A stretch of DNA of 64,000 bases. Origin: Plectrocnemia conspersa. Taxonomy: Eukaryota; Arthropoda; Insecta; Trichoptera; Polycentropodidae. This document shows, piece by piece, positions 46,976-58,848 of the stretch. The notes under the pieces were generated by a model, which was not told the DNA's origin, did not search any database, and saw nothing but the letters and a program-made list of their open reading frames with translations. The stretch covers positions 310,001 to 374,000 of the forward strand of contig VTFK01000223.1 in assembly GCA_009617715.1 (NCBI GenBank), in the 5' to 3' direction. A program made the position numbers and the translations under genes. The stretch's first letter is position 1, and each line of letters opens with the position of its first letter.

Positions 46976-49900
46976 TGGGCGTTACCTATTTGGTACTTTC
47001 AAATTGATATGTTTTATTGTTAGATATGTGAATTCACAGCTCAATGCATGTCAGTTTCAGGATTTGCTTGCTCTGTTTTTGACTTCACATCTTATGTTAT
47101 ACATATATTGTATATTTTAAATTTCAACATTTTAATGCAACCGTGAGTGCAAAAATGAACTGTGAATAAACACTATAATATTATACCAATGTTAAAGAAA
47201 AAGTAAAAAGCAAAATATGTTATACACTGTGGATACAAAACGTACTACTGTAAAATATTTTTGTGCGCTAATATGTATATAAAATTATTTTGTAAAAAAA
47301 ACAGTACATAGCTCGAGAGAATTACATAAATTAAATCTTTGTATAGAAATGAAACCGTGATTATTATCAGTGATAAAATAAAGCAGAAAGTTAAGCATTA
47401 AATTAATCTTATACGAGGCATTATTTTATAAGAAATTATGAATATTAGTTTTGCCTTAGAAAAAGTGTGTGTAGCATATTTTATTATAATATATTTAAAA
47501 CAGCAATAAAAAAATATTATTGTAATATTTTGTGAAAGCAAAATTGTTGAAAAAACGATGGTTAATCTATACCGTTAAAAACTAACGATAAAGCTGTATT
47601 CAGTGCGTAAATTTACGTATCTTTGTGGCAAACATATGTATATATTAAACTTACATTTAAAATTCCTAAGTCGGTCAATAAAATTAATAAACACTTGGAC
47701 GAGTCTTTATCTAATTTGTTAAACTATAATTTATACGCTTTGACTTAAGTGATTATTTTCTATAAAACAGTTTTGATTAATTGTTTATTTTATTTCACCT
47801 CTAGATTTTATTATAATTTGTGTTGTTATTGTTTACTTAAATGCTTATAACAATGATGCGGCAATAAATAAATATGCCTGTATTTATAAAATGTATAGAA
47901 ATAATTAGTACCCGAGGCTTTAATTAAAATAAATATTCCAGGTATATGTTAAAAATATTATAAAATTCGAACGAGGGATGGAAAAGGCAATTTATAAACC
48001 TTATCCTAAAAAAGCATAATTTAATCAACCTTTTGTAAAATGTTAATTTTACAATGATATTGTTTAAAATATTTGCATTAATTGTCTCGCTCATCTATTG
48101 ATGGACACTTAAATTTAATTAAATATCGTTTACAAATGTAGGTAAAATATAAGCAATATATTATGTTTATATCGGTTTTTAATTATACTTTTTTTTTATA
48201 AATAAAAGCCTTATTAATATGAGGTGTTTTTGAGTTATGGTATTTGCTCTTAGACCCACTTATTTTTGGACAACCCTTTCATTAATGAAGCGTATCTTAA
48301 CGAACGTCTCTTCCAGCAAAGATTTTAGAAGTGAGGTAAATTTATCGAACGATGGGTTTTTGATTAATATTATAAAAAAACATTTAAATCCAGCACACGA
48401 ATGCTTGCTTAAGCGTGGATAAAGGCTTTAGCGCTAATTGCCATTTCCGCCGAACTTAAATGCAATAGAATAAAAATAAATACATATTGCCAATGGGTTT
48501 TGCTTAAAAAAATATTAAGCACGACTTATTGCCTAATGTATAAGCTTGAAAGAAGCAAATCCTTTATACATACAGTGTCTTTGTATATAATTGAATTTTT
48601 GGTTTCGAGATTTGGGATCCATTACCCATACCATGTACGAGATTTGTTCTCTTTTCCCAATTATGTCTAGCCTATATAATATAAAGTTAGAACATTGTTG
48701 TAAACTTTGCTCAAATACTATTTCCATTGCTTTGATGATAAATAATTCAGGGTGGTCCAAAACAACTGGAAAGAATATAATACATTTTTAAATCCAAGCT
48801 CTTTTTAATAATGTATCAGTCAATGTCATAGCCAAATATAAACAAATCATTAAGGGATTTTATTGAAATCTGTATTTGGACAATAAGCATTTTTTATATA
48901 ATATATATATTTCCTTCTTTCTCCTTTCTCTCAGCAATTAGGCACTTAGGGAAAGAAAAATAAAAATAACAAGTCTCCCACTGGAGGCTTTCTTTAAATA
49001 ATTAACATATGTATAATTAAATTAGTTTTATTTATATCTAATTGTATTATCTTATTATAAGTTAGTTGGTAGTAATTTTATTAAAAGTTATGTTAATTAG
49101 ATTTATTTGTTAGTTTAAACACATTTACACGCTTAAATCTACGTTTAGTTATAACATTTTTAACTTTTTCAAATATTGTTCATTTATAATTTTAATTACT
49201 TATTTTACACTTTATGTATAATTGTTAGCCACAAATCAAGGAGCACCAGTCAGCAACCTGAGAAATTTATTCTAGAATCTCTCAATAATATTTATATTAT
49301 GTATATGGAGGTAACAAAAGCTGGGAAAATTTATAAAAATAGCAAATTAGTATTTGCATAAATTATTTATTATTGCATAATAAAAAAATATCTGGCTTAT
49401 TTTTTAATACAATATTTTTTAAATTATATCTTATGACAAGATTATGCGCGTGATAAATAGTTCATTACTTTGTGGATGGTTATCGTTTAAACACCTGTAT
49501 ATAGTAGCATATACTAGTGCTTATTGGTATATACCAGGTAGTATCTAGAAGTATCTGGTATTTATAAATAAAACACTATGTATTAGGTTAAAATAAGTAA
49601 AATTAAGTTAGAATGATATTTTTATTCTTCTCCCGGTCAAATTGAGCATATTCATAATTAAGACAGTTAATATTCTCTCTCACTAATGGAACCTGTTTTT
49701 CAAAAAAAAAAAAAAAAAATTCAATTAAGATCGGCTAAATACTTTCTTAAAGAATATTTTTTGTAAAAAAATATAAGTTTTTGATTAAAAATAATGGTAT
49801 ATTTTGGGTTATGAAAGTTGGTTGAAAAATAATTTAGATATGTATCTGTAAGGTAGAAGTTATTGACAATGGCTTTATTGCCACAAAATTATACATTGAC

Positions 49901-49976
49901 AAAATGCTTCAAATCATTGTTTGAGGTTTACCAATTTTAAAATGTATTAACATTACATTTACAGTATCAAACTTAC
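46976..49976. other. Long A+T-rich non-coding stretch
   Basis: No gene is supported. The open frames at 48237-48422 and 48533-48791 (both strands) are featureless. An uninterrupted A run of about 18 lies at 49702-49719. Confidence 0.5.
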
Positions 49977-50008
49977 CAGTCTTCTATTGCAATTGAAGTT
50001 TTGTAATT
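49977..50008 (-). other. Candidate 32-base microexon, minus strand
   Basis: On the minus strand CACAGTTTCCTTCCCAG is a strong acceptor (AG at 50010-50009), and the exon is followed by GTAAGT (plus-strand 49971-49976), the consensus donor. Two frames are open through it: NYKTSIAIED, and LQNFNCNRRL. The second frame stays open upstream through the acceptor for about 24 more codons (including LELQTSHWNTSETTVSFPE), so a longer exon is also possible. No family was recognised. Confidence 0.3.
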
Positions 50009-50238
50009 CTGGGAAGGAAACTGTGGTTTCGGAAGTATTCCAGTGACTTGTTTGTAACTCCAATTGCTTTCTCTCCAATTAGCGAATACCGATTGAAAGT
50101 TCGTACGATAGTTTGTAGATTTATGTTTCAACCTTGCGAGTGTAGTTAGATCAATGTGTGTTATTAACGTGTTAATTATTGCTTATGGATTTTTTCAACA
50201 ATTTTAATGTACAAAGCTCTCGTACAGGTCGTTTTTCA

Positions 50239-50478
50239 TTATCGTTTTTCCCATTTTGTATCTATATTGTGTTCGTCAGTCGAAAATGGAAATTCGACCC
50301 GTGAATACACGAGGAAATATCTTTGTAACTCCTCGACGCCCTGAACATGGAGGAGATTTTTGAATAGGCACCCCTGACAGCTGTCGACGGCGTTGAAAGG
50401 GAAGCTCGTTGTTATGCCCTTCTTCGGGACACAAATGGCACTTGTATAGGTGTAGTTAACCAGCAAATATCCACTCAA
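50239..50478 (-). other. Coding-like island of unknown identity
   Basis: The minus strand is open for 79 codons, starting from a TTG and not an ATG. It reads YLLVNYTYTSAICVPKKG, then TTSFPFNAVDSCQGCLF and HVQGVEELQRYFLVYSRVEF. The DNA is much less A+T-rich than its surroundings. The plus strand also has a short ATG frame in a good context (MEIRPVNTRGNIFVTPRRPE, stop near 50368) just after TTCGTCAG. I cannot tell which strand, if either, is coding. No domain, signal peptide or membrane segment is evident. Confidence 0.2.
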
Positions 50479-53400
50479 TATAAAAATTCAGGTTTTAAGA
50501 AAAATCGTTGTAATATATTTTAAATATATTAAAACTACAATATTATAAATAGGAACACTTAAATTAATCGTCTATATATTTTCAAATGTATCAGATACAA
50601 TAAGAGAATTAGATCAAATTCGATCAGTTGTCACTTTATGAAAATCTCTAGTGAGACAGAACATTTTATTATGAAGGTGTGGCAAACGATATGTATTGCT
50701 ATATGACGAATTGCAGTACTGTGAAATCTGATTGTTCAGTTCAATGAATTTGACACATGATCGATAATATTTTTAAATCATAAGACCATTGTGTCACACG
50801 AAATGGCATTGAGTCACATTTATACATGAATTTATTGATTTATATTGTTAAAAAATACAAAAAATTAAATCCTAGAAATAAAATAATAGTACGTATTTAA
50901 TGTTTTAGTATCATATCACGTAGGTGTTTCTTCACTCCATTTAGAAAAACCACAATTTTTGTACTATTGCGAATTATTATTATGCTATTATATTTTCGGT
51001 GTTTGACTTTGCAGCCATATAAACGCAGGAAAATCTGGTAAAAGTTATTTTATAAGCATATTAGATAGATCATAGATCAATTAAATTGTCCTTTAAAAGA
51101 ACGTGTTTTTTCGAGATAATGTTCTAATCTTTTATGTTTTGCTGTTGTAATCATTTACTAAAAAAAATATATAAATTTTTTATCAACTTTTGAAAAATAT
51201 TTCAGAAATTAAATATAATTTAAGAATCGACTACGTATATAATATTTATTAGAATATCGTTTGACTTTGTATATGCTATAAATAATTTAGGTTTACACGT
51301 AGTTCCTTGCGGTAGACCGTAAGATATACATATATTCTCAGAAATATGTCACTTATATATGTACATATTCCAGTTATGTTTTATTATTTTTACTGTTTAC
51401 AATTCTCTTAATATACAGAAATATTGCTATAATGATATTGTATGCATCCTAGGCTAATAACCAATTGTATTATTACCTGCAATGTAGTTTTCGTATAATA
51501 GTAATTTACTAATTAATTCGTCTATCTTATTTATTTTTTATTAGTTTAGTTTATTTGCCGCGCCCTGTAATAAACTTTATAGGAAGCTTTTATTTACTTT
51601 ATATGGATTTCCTGGTTTCAAATTTGAAAATAATTGTAACATTTTCATCCCCTTATCATAAGGCAATCTTAATTAAATAGTTTCCTTCGAAAGGTATTAT
51701 ATTATACATAAATTTATGTATATGTGTAGACCCTTTTACTATTCAACTAATTGCTTTTTAATCAAAAATCATTGGGAAGGCATCACCGAATATTACGATA
51801 CCTATATACGTACATATATAATGATATAGATTTTTCATTAGCAGTAAAAGCATGTCGAGCGTGATAACATCTACGAGTTTGGCAAGTGTGTTTACCAAGG
51901 GCAAAGTTTCAAAATTCGAGAAGTCCGCTGCTGAAATTTAGAATGTGTTTGGTATCGCCTAACTATGACGGTGGTATGTGCCAAGATCGCCCAGCGCTTT
52001 AGCATCTTTATGGTAATGTTCCATGTTCGTTAGGGGTCATAATGCCCTAGGTCCTAAGCGGCTTGGTTCGCAGCATCCGAACGACGACACGAGTTGTTTA
52101 ACAGGCGAATTTCATAACGTGAGCCAAACACGTTTAACAGCTTCTTCCGCTGTTTGGTGTCAAAGGGGAGACGTCTTCCGCCCGTCACTCTACTTTAGCG
52201 TCGTTTAGTAATATTTCCTATCTGTATCCGATGCTTGGAGTATTCACTGAAATTTTACAGCCTTCCAAAGTGATATTTTTTACAAAACACTTTTGAGCGG
52301 TTTGAGTGGTTTCGCACTTTTTCGTTCAAATGATAGTTCATGAATCGAATATGTTAAACTATGTAGTATTTACAAATAATATATATACATAACTACAGAC
52401 ATGTATGTACTATCCCTACGGAACCGAATAGGTTAAACCTGCCGGGAGATTTGTGAAGATATTAAATTTTCAAGCATGACAGGCACGATCGCTTGTGACA
52501 TGACATTTAAGTGAAATGACGTTCGCGGCTTTTGCAATATTTAAGCAAGATCGATCAATATTATTTCCCTTTTGTTTAGTATATTCTTACTGTTTCAGAT
52601 TAATCAAAAATTGACGAATTGAATAATTTGCGCTCCGTTCCGTTCTCTTTCGAGTAATTTAACAATTATTAGCCTTATTGATTTTTAATTGGACTCAAAT
52701 AAGTTACGGCTCAACTTGAAACATTAATTTTGATTATCGCGCTTTATTTTAACATTTTTGTTACATTCTGTATTATATGCATCGAGTCGAGATCTTATAG
52801 TGCCGCCGACGTTTGTGTGGGGCCATAAAATGGCTACGTGAAACTACCTACATACGTAGATTTGCGATACATCGGGGGCACAAGTGGTCCCAGAAATGAA
52901 CGACCGCAGATACGCGGACGAGCACGTAAAAAATAGATCCAATTCGGAAGCAATCGAGATTGAAATATAGTCGAAGAGGGCGCAGTGACATCTATGGGGA
53001 AAATAAATGGGGGATGCAAATAAAGGCATTGGCTTGGAAAAAAATGCACGAAAAGAAGATCAAGTTGCATCGTAAAATGATATTGTTTTCTTCATTGCAC
53101 ATGTGAGTTTTTCATTGATTTATTACGCTTTATTGTTATTGATAAGATTTAAATTTCCATCGACACTTCTGACAAAGAAAAGCCGCTGTCATTCTTTGTT
53201 CGTTTTCTGCTTTTATACATCTTACTATTCCTCTCGCTACATCAGCGTTCTAAGATTTTCCATATCACTAGTCTTTCTAGGGAAGTTTGTCTTTTTATAA
53301 AAAACTAGATTTTTCCTCAGAATATAAAGATTCAACTAGCCTGCTTAAAATTATTATGATAAATGTTATCCCTCAAATTTTTATTTTATTTTGATTTTAA

Positions 53401-53537
53401 ATTGTCAAGTTATAATTATAATGTAATTTTAATGATTATGTTTGACTATAAATATGATATTTAAATAGAAAATTCAGAGTAAAATGATGAAAGATACATT
53501 CAGAACCCAGTTTCTGAAACACATACTTTTCATTCTT
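50479..53537. other. Non-coding stretch with two CpG-containing islands
   Basis: No gene is supported. 51840-52210 holds a 30-codon ATG frame (about 51853, MSSVITSTSLASVFTKGK..). It also holds an unrecognised 61-codon frame at 52023-52208. 52790-53080 has an open stretch reading VVPEMNDRRYADEH, followed after a shift by WGMQIKALAWKKMHEKK. This may be transposon debris, but no family is clear. Confidence 0.35.
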
Positions 53538-53542
53538 TATGG

Positions 53543-54269
53543 GTTGGGAACCCTAGGGGGAATTAGCCTCGTGGTCAATGAGACTCAATGTAGAATTTAG
53601 TAAGACTTTATTGCAATATTTATATATGTGCGACAGACGATTATTGGCGAGACGTTTTCTCCAATGGGTGGCGAAGTTGGCGCAGGTGATAATGTCCATG
53701 GACGATTCTCAAGGTTTTGTAGCTGTCTGCAGCGAGTGTCAGGAAGCAGTTTCTCTTGCGGCGATGGTCGTTCGGGAGTTCCTGGTCCTCCCTTCGCGTC
53801 TGTCGGTGGAGGCGCGTTTGCTGGTCTCTTTGCGTGGCTGCTGGTGACTGTCTGATTCTCCTCATCGGAGTCCGGACTTATATATCCAGTGCTATAAGGC
53901 TTGCTAGCCAATCGCATATATGCAGCGATCTTCCAGCCAATCGCTGCAATCGCTTCGTAGAACGGTGAAATAAGTCTACGCCTTTAGAAAGTGACGTTCG
54001 CTCGTCCAAGGTCGTATTGCATTTATGGAAATGTGATTTATGATATCCGTGACTGTTTTGCCACAAAATAATTCTCCTAATGACGGAAAATTTTTATGTA
54101 AACTCAAGGTCTGTGTGGTCCTCGTAATCCTTTACGCTGTTGTGTTGTTTGTCTCAATTGTTAATGAATGTCGTTTCTTCAAATCGTTTTTGGTCACAGT
54201 CATTAATGCGAGTTTAGAGTTTGAGACAATTCTTTGTCTTCGTTTTTTGGAATGTTATTTTAATGGGCA
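53543..54269 (-). mobile_element. Probable solo LTR of an LTR retrotransposon
   Basis: Read on the minus strand it has LTR architecture. It starts TGCCCATTAAAATAAC and has two CGATTGGC (CCAAT-type) boxes near 53940 and 53908. A TATA box (GATATATAAG) lies near 53880, with ATCAGACAGTC about 30 bases downstream as a possible initiator. Then comes a GC-rich transcribed part and the poly(A) signal AATAAA near 53605. The first 240 bases recur at 1-237. TATGG occurs at 53538-53542 and 54270-54274 as a possible 5-base target duplication. The predicted 3' end (CCCAAC) does not close with the usual CA, so this boundary is uncertain. Open frames on both strands across 53597-53968 are composition shadows. 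No gag or pol is present. Confidence 0.55.
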
Positions 54270-54511
54270 TATGGAGTAAATGGTTTAAAATCGATGTAAA
54301 AAAGATAAAATAAACCTTGATTAAAGATCATTAAATGAACTATACTTAATTGATAAAATAATTTAGTAATAAGAAACATTACTTTTTTAAAGTGGATTCA
54401 TAAATTAGCCTTCAAAGCTGCTGAGGAGGGATATTGGAGCAAAGAAAACTGTGAAATAGAACGCGGTTGGTTTTAAAAGTATTGAAAACATATAAGGTTT
54501 CTTCTCAAGAG
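54270..54511. other. A+T-rich spacer
   Basis: Nothing is recognisable between the LTR and RepE copy 1. Confidence 0.5.
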
Positions 54512-54715
54512 TTAACTTTCGAGAATTTCTCGAGAAAAACTCAAAATTGAAATTTTCATTTCTCGAAAAATTGCTGATTTCTCGAGTATTTTTTGTTCAA
54601 AATTAAATTTGTTCAAATATTTTTAAATTAACTATAACCGCTGAATTTTGTATAACATTGCATTAGAAATAGTAGATCTGTGACAGATGTTTGAAAATAT
54701 GCATTCTTGTTCAGC
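54512..54715 (+). repeat. RepE copy 1, first block
   Basis: This aligns with 59230-59400. Both start at TTAAC and share CGAGAA..TTTCT, TTTGT(T/A)CAAATATTTT, AACCGCTG(A/C)ATTTT, ATTGCAT/ACTGCAT, GTCTGTG-type sequence and ATGTTTGAAAATA(T/C)GCA. Confidence 0.5.
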
Positions 54716-55664
54716 GGTTTTTAATAAAGGGCGAAAAATGACTAAAAAATATTTTACGATTTTTTGAACTAACTAATCGACATTATCTTAGCTTTGGTTA
54801 AGGCTAAAACCAATACCGTTTTTTCTATTATTAAAAAAAAAAAAATCAGCTTTTATGACTCGGTTGACCGGGTTTGTACAATTATTTTTAAATTAAATAA
54901 ACAATATTTTTTCTCAAAAATCACAAAGCACTCAAAAAGCACAAAATCGATTAATAAATTATTATTGAAGCGACAGCAATAAGACTGCCGTTTCTCAGAA
55001 AAACTGTTTCAAAAAGTGTTTCAAGATGTACATTTTTTTGTGAAGGGCTTGGCCAATACCTGCTAAATAGTCAGCTGGTTGAAGTATACATTCAAATAAC
55101 CAGTATTTTCAATTGCCCATTTAATTATGTTGGAGATTACTTGATAATAAATGATTAATAATACATTCATGCAAAGTTACCTCGTGTTTTCCTAAAATGT
55201 AATCCTTTTCAAGTGAAAAAATCGATCGCAAATGTCATTTAGCTTTTGATATTTCATTTAATGTTTATAATTTCTAATTTTAATGTCGTTTAATTGTTCC
55301 TTGTATTTTATGATATTTTATATTATAATATTTTTAATATATTTATACCAAATTATGGCTAACAATAATCCGTTAGTATTTTTCTCGTCAATAAATTTGT
55401 TTTTGTTCATTATAATGTATTTTATTTCAAATTTATAACAGTTAATATATGTATGTATATTCCAAATATAAAACATACTTTTTTCATGCATTTCATTATT
55501 TATTTCTGGTTATTTTACAATGATTTTTTGCATAATCTTAAACAAATATTTACATAATTTATTTTTTAAATATAAAATTATAACATACGAAATATTTTAA
55601 TTTTCCGAGGACGGTTAAACCGGTTTTCGATTTGTAAAAAACCAAGAACCGTTTTTTACGGTCT
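54716..55664. other. Segment interrupting RepE copy 1
   Basis: About 0.95 kb of mostly A+T-rich DNA separates the two RepE blocks here but is absent from copy 2. It is therefore an insertion in copy 1 or a deletion in copy 2. No transposase is visible. An open frame at 54794-54982 is featureless. A hairpin, CCAAGAACCGT (55642-55652) with ACGGT and TCTTGG (55658-55669, one bulge), lies at its right edge. Confidence 0.4.
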
Positions 55665-55850
55665 CTTGGAAGCCTAAGTTACACTATACAGTTTTCCTGT
55701 CGGCGAACTTAAATCACGCTTTTTCATTAATCCAAAGAGGTATTATCTTTGTCTTGTTCGAAATATTAAAAATGTATAGTAGCAACAGCTGTTATTGACA
55801 ATTTTCTCTACGATTTGGGTATAAACACGGTTGTCGGAAATTCTTTCGTA
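55665..55850 (+). repeat. RepE copy 1, second block
   Basis: This aligns with 59400-59530. Shared words are AACTTAAATC(A/T)CG, TTATCTTT(G/A)TCTTGTT, AGAAATAT/CGAAATAT, CTACGATT and ATACACGG/AAACACGG. Confidence 0.5.
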
Positions 55851-55949
55851 GCTTGTCGCTCTAATCAATCGAAGTAAATCGATCTGTTCTAGTCCTTATA
55901 CGTGCATTATAACAAACTATCATATCTGCCGATTTTAATATAAAAAAAT

Positions 55950-56150
55950 GTTCTGGTCTATTATTACTAGATATAGAAAAGGCTTTTGATACAGTATGGC
56001 ATTACAGATTAATGTATAAACTTTCAATTATAAACAATGGAAATGGTTATGAACTAGTATTGTGCATTTAATGTGTCTGTATGCTATTGTATCTATGAAT
56101 GATTTTAAAATAAACTTTTATAATAAAAAATGTAATCACATTAGTAAATA
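55950..56150 (+). pseudogene. LINE reverse transcriptase remnant, second family (copy C)
   Basis: The frame around 55950 reads SGLLLLDIEKAFDTVWHYRL and then MYKL. It contains reverse transcriptase motif A (hydrophobics, D, then KAFD.VWH..L), with the first catalytic aspartate in LLLLDIEKAFD. A stop follows after about 16 more codons. Further on, DFKINFYNKK resembles the RxFxVxVN-type segment that follows in non-LTR reverse transcriptases. Motif A differs from copy D (IYTDFQKAFDKV), so this is another LINE family of the broad Jockey/CR1 kind. Only about 200 bases remain, so the clade cannot be fixed. Confidence 0.8.
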
Positions 56151-57700
56151 TATATTATATACATATATATTTTTTTTATTTATCAAAACTTTTTTGGAAT
56201 TATTAAAAAATCAAGAAGTGTAAATGAGAATTCTCATTTCTTAAGAAATAAAAAACGCTAAGAAACAAGAATATCTAAACACATCTTATTGGTTTCTAAA
56301 TCGCATTGTCTTTACAATGACAATAAATAAGTCACAAGGGGATAGACAAAAACTGAGTGGTTTCTTTTTCATTTTTTTTTTTAATATGTCTGATTCTTTT
56401 ATCATGTTCTTTTTACATAAATTTTGCGGTGTTACTTTCAGTGACAACGAAGTTGTCAAATGTTCTAGATGCGTTTTTTAGGATTACCTATTATTTTTGC
56501 GATGGTATCGTATGTATCAAAGAAAAAAACTACATTATTAGTTCATTTCCACATAAGAGTAAAGCTATATATTTTTCTACGTAGAAAAATCATGTTCTGT
56601 TTACTTTTGCTAATTTTTATTTCGTCTTTGTAAAAAGCGGCATGAACTCACTTTATTAAAATATTCTAGTAGCATTAGGATCGTGAGCTCGTGCTGTCGC
56701 CCACTTGCCATTCGAGAATCGAACCGACAATACTCGAACGTGTAAATATTTGCTCTCTTCGCCAAAGACTTGCACAATGCGCGTGCGTATTTTGCAAAAA
56801 TAAAAAAATACGACGAAACAATAGGCTTGCAATGAAACAAATCTGTACAGCCGATAGGTCGCCCCCTTGAAACAATAACCACCCGCAGGCAAAGTGTATG
56901 TATGGCTAATAGGAAAATATCGGAACACAATGGATGGTTGTTAACAACGCGAACGGATTGTAAAAATATTTACATGAAATAATTCTACAGCATGCATCCA
57001 TTACATACGCAAATCATTTGATGAATTGAATTAGTTAATCGGATGTATCAATCAAATGTTGTTCTGTCTCGTTAAACGTGTTTTTTATATGACGTATATA
57101 GTATATATTTAATGCTGTATATTTCTTATCAACATGAATCTATTTTAAACCGCTTCTTATGATGTTATCCCATATTTATCTGTACATATGGAAGCTTTGT
57201 AGTATTGAAGTTTTGCGATGAACCGAGTAAGTAAAATGCACTTACTTCCCAAATATTTATTTTTCATTAACTTTTTACTGGCTAGGTTAAAATTGAATAA
57301 ATAATATTTTTAAATATATTTTATACTATTGAATATATAGTTAAAACGTACGTTATTTATATTTAAATTATAATTAGTGCTAATATTTATTTTCGCTGTC
57401 TTTAAAGATTCGCTTTATGAAAATTTGCACCTCATTTATTTCCTTTTCGCCCTGTCAGCTGCTGGTTCTGATATTCAGTAAATCACTTAACATTAACCAG
57501 GAGGGATTTAGAATGTTGATGAAATTTGTATATTTATGATATATCACATTTGTTCACCTTTCGCCCATATTCTTATAATTGATAATGTCTAATAGTTTTA
57601 TATATAGATTCAATAAAATAATAATAATAATACGATACCATTAACGGTTTGATTTGTGCCGTTTATGTGAATAGTATTTGATCCATCTAACTGATTACAG
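56151..57700. other. Non-coding stretch
   Basis: 56650-56960 is a GC-richer island with three overlapping open frames on the minus strand, none recognisable. The rest is A+T-rich. Confidence 0.4.
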
Positions 57701-57931
57701 GAAGCCCAAAAAAATCTATTATCGGACACCTCGAACGCCTCGCTAGATTTCCTTTGTGCCATAAACGAAATGTGTCGTAGTAATTCCGATGATTACAGGC
57801 GTCAATCATCGAACAGCATCCGTCCAACTGTGATTCTTCCTAGCGCCTTTCTACGATCTTCTATGTTTTGTAACACGTGGAAGTGTCAAGGTGACAGGAA
57901 CGAAACAGTGATAACTAATGGGAGAAATAAT
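57701..57931 (+). other. Candidate protein-coding exon of unknown gene
   Basis: CATCTAACTGATTACAG ends at 57700: CTAAC is a plausible branch point, but the pyrimidine tract is weak. From 57701 the first frame is open for 77 codons to TAA at 57932-57934, which is unusual in A+T-rich DNA. It reads EAQKNLLSDTSNASLDF, LCAINEMCRSNSDDYRRQSS, PTVILPSAFLRSSMF and CNTWKCQGDRNETV. GTGACA at 57891 after CAAG is a possible donor (190-base exon, phase 1). A stop lies in the same frame just upstream of the acceptor. It has four cysteines, a hydrophobic-poor composition and mixed codon use. No signal peptide, membrane helix or known domain is visible. It does not continue from the candidate exon at 6403-6479 in any way I can show. 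An exon of an unassigned gene fits best; chance is not excluded. Confidence 0.4.
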
Positions 57932-57934
57932 TAA

Positions 57935-58848
57935 TGTGACGCGCCTGATTGACGTGTGCCCACGAACATGTGAATTAATACAAAGCGGCCTTTTACCTTT
58001 CCATTATATATTAATCGTTATTGTTACTACGTATACTATATAAAATTAATAAATAATATATCAGCAATGAATATTTTCAAACTTGCCAAAAACTAAAATT
58101 AAATAAATACGTATAATAATAAATAAAACATAAAGTATTTTAAAATCGTATATTACGATTATTATAAAGTACTTAAAGTCAAAACTATTATTTTATTGCA
58201 TTCCTTTGGCCTTTGACAATGATGAAATAAAAAAAGGGGTGGAATTAAGTAACGATTCAACAAGTTCGTGGAATACTTTCAATCTCTTTTGTTTCTTGGT
58301 TGAGTTATGCAATCGATTTTTTTCTTAATTCTGAAATTCTATCGGCTTAATTTAGGACCGTTCAAAGCATTTTAATCTCATTTTTTTGAAGTTTCAATCT
58401 AAATTTAAAACAACATGATTATTTTTTTATCGAATAAATGAAAAACAAATTAAGGGCAATTTTATGATCCACTGTAATTTACTGTTCCGTCGGTGAATTG
58501 GATACTTTCTATTTAGAAAAGCTTATAAGGAGCATCTCTGGATTTCGCATACTCGGCTAAAGATATTTTCCGTTGTATCTTTCGCCATCTTGCCAGCGAA
58601 CGTAGTACTTGCTTATAATAAGCCGCCATTCTTTGTCAATCTAAAACATTTGGGACATTTTATGTATTTATTCGGTCAATAACGGTTTTTTGGCAGCTAT
58701 AAGACTGCAAACACTCCTTATTGTCCACATTTATTTTCCTATCTGTTTTGCATACAATCATGATTAAAATCCAGTACAGGTTTACGCCTATCATATAAGC
58801 ACATTCGCAGTATCACTCGATCTTTACCAAGGATAGTTATTTGTACCT
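57935..58848. other. A+T-rich non-coding stretch
   Basis: Nothing is recognisable. Confidence 0.5.

Noticed and set aside
53597..53968. Several overlapping open frames on both strands, including a proline-rich 106-codon frame
   Set aside because: They lie inside the LTR-like element, where the GC-rich transcribed part keeps all frames open. They are shadows of composition.
56610..56930. Three overlapping minus-strand frames of 66-106 codons
   Set aside because: All lie in one GC-richer patch in different frames with no recognisable family. At most one could be real and nothing selects it.
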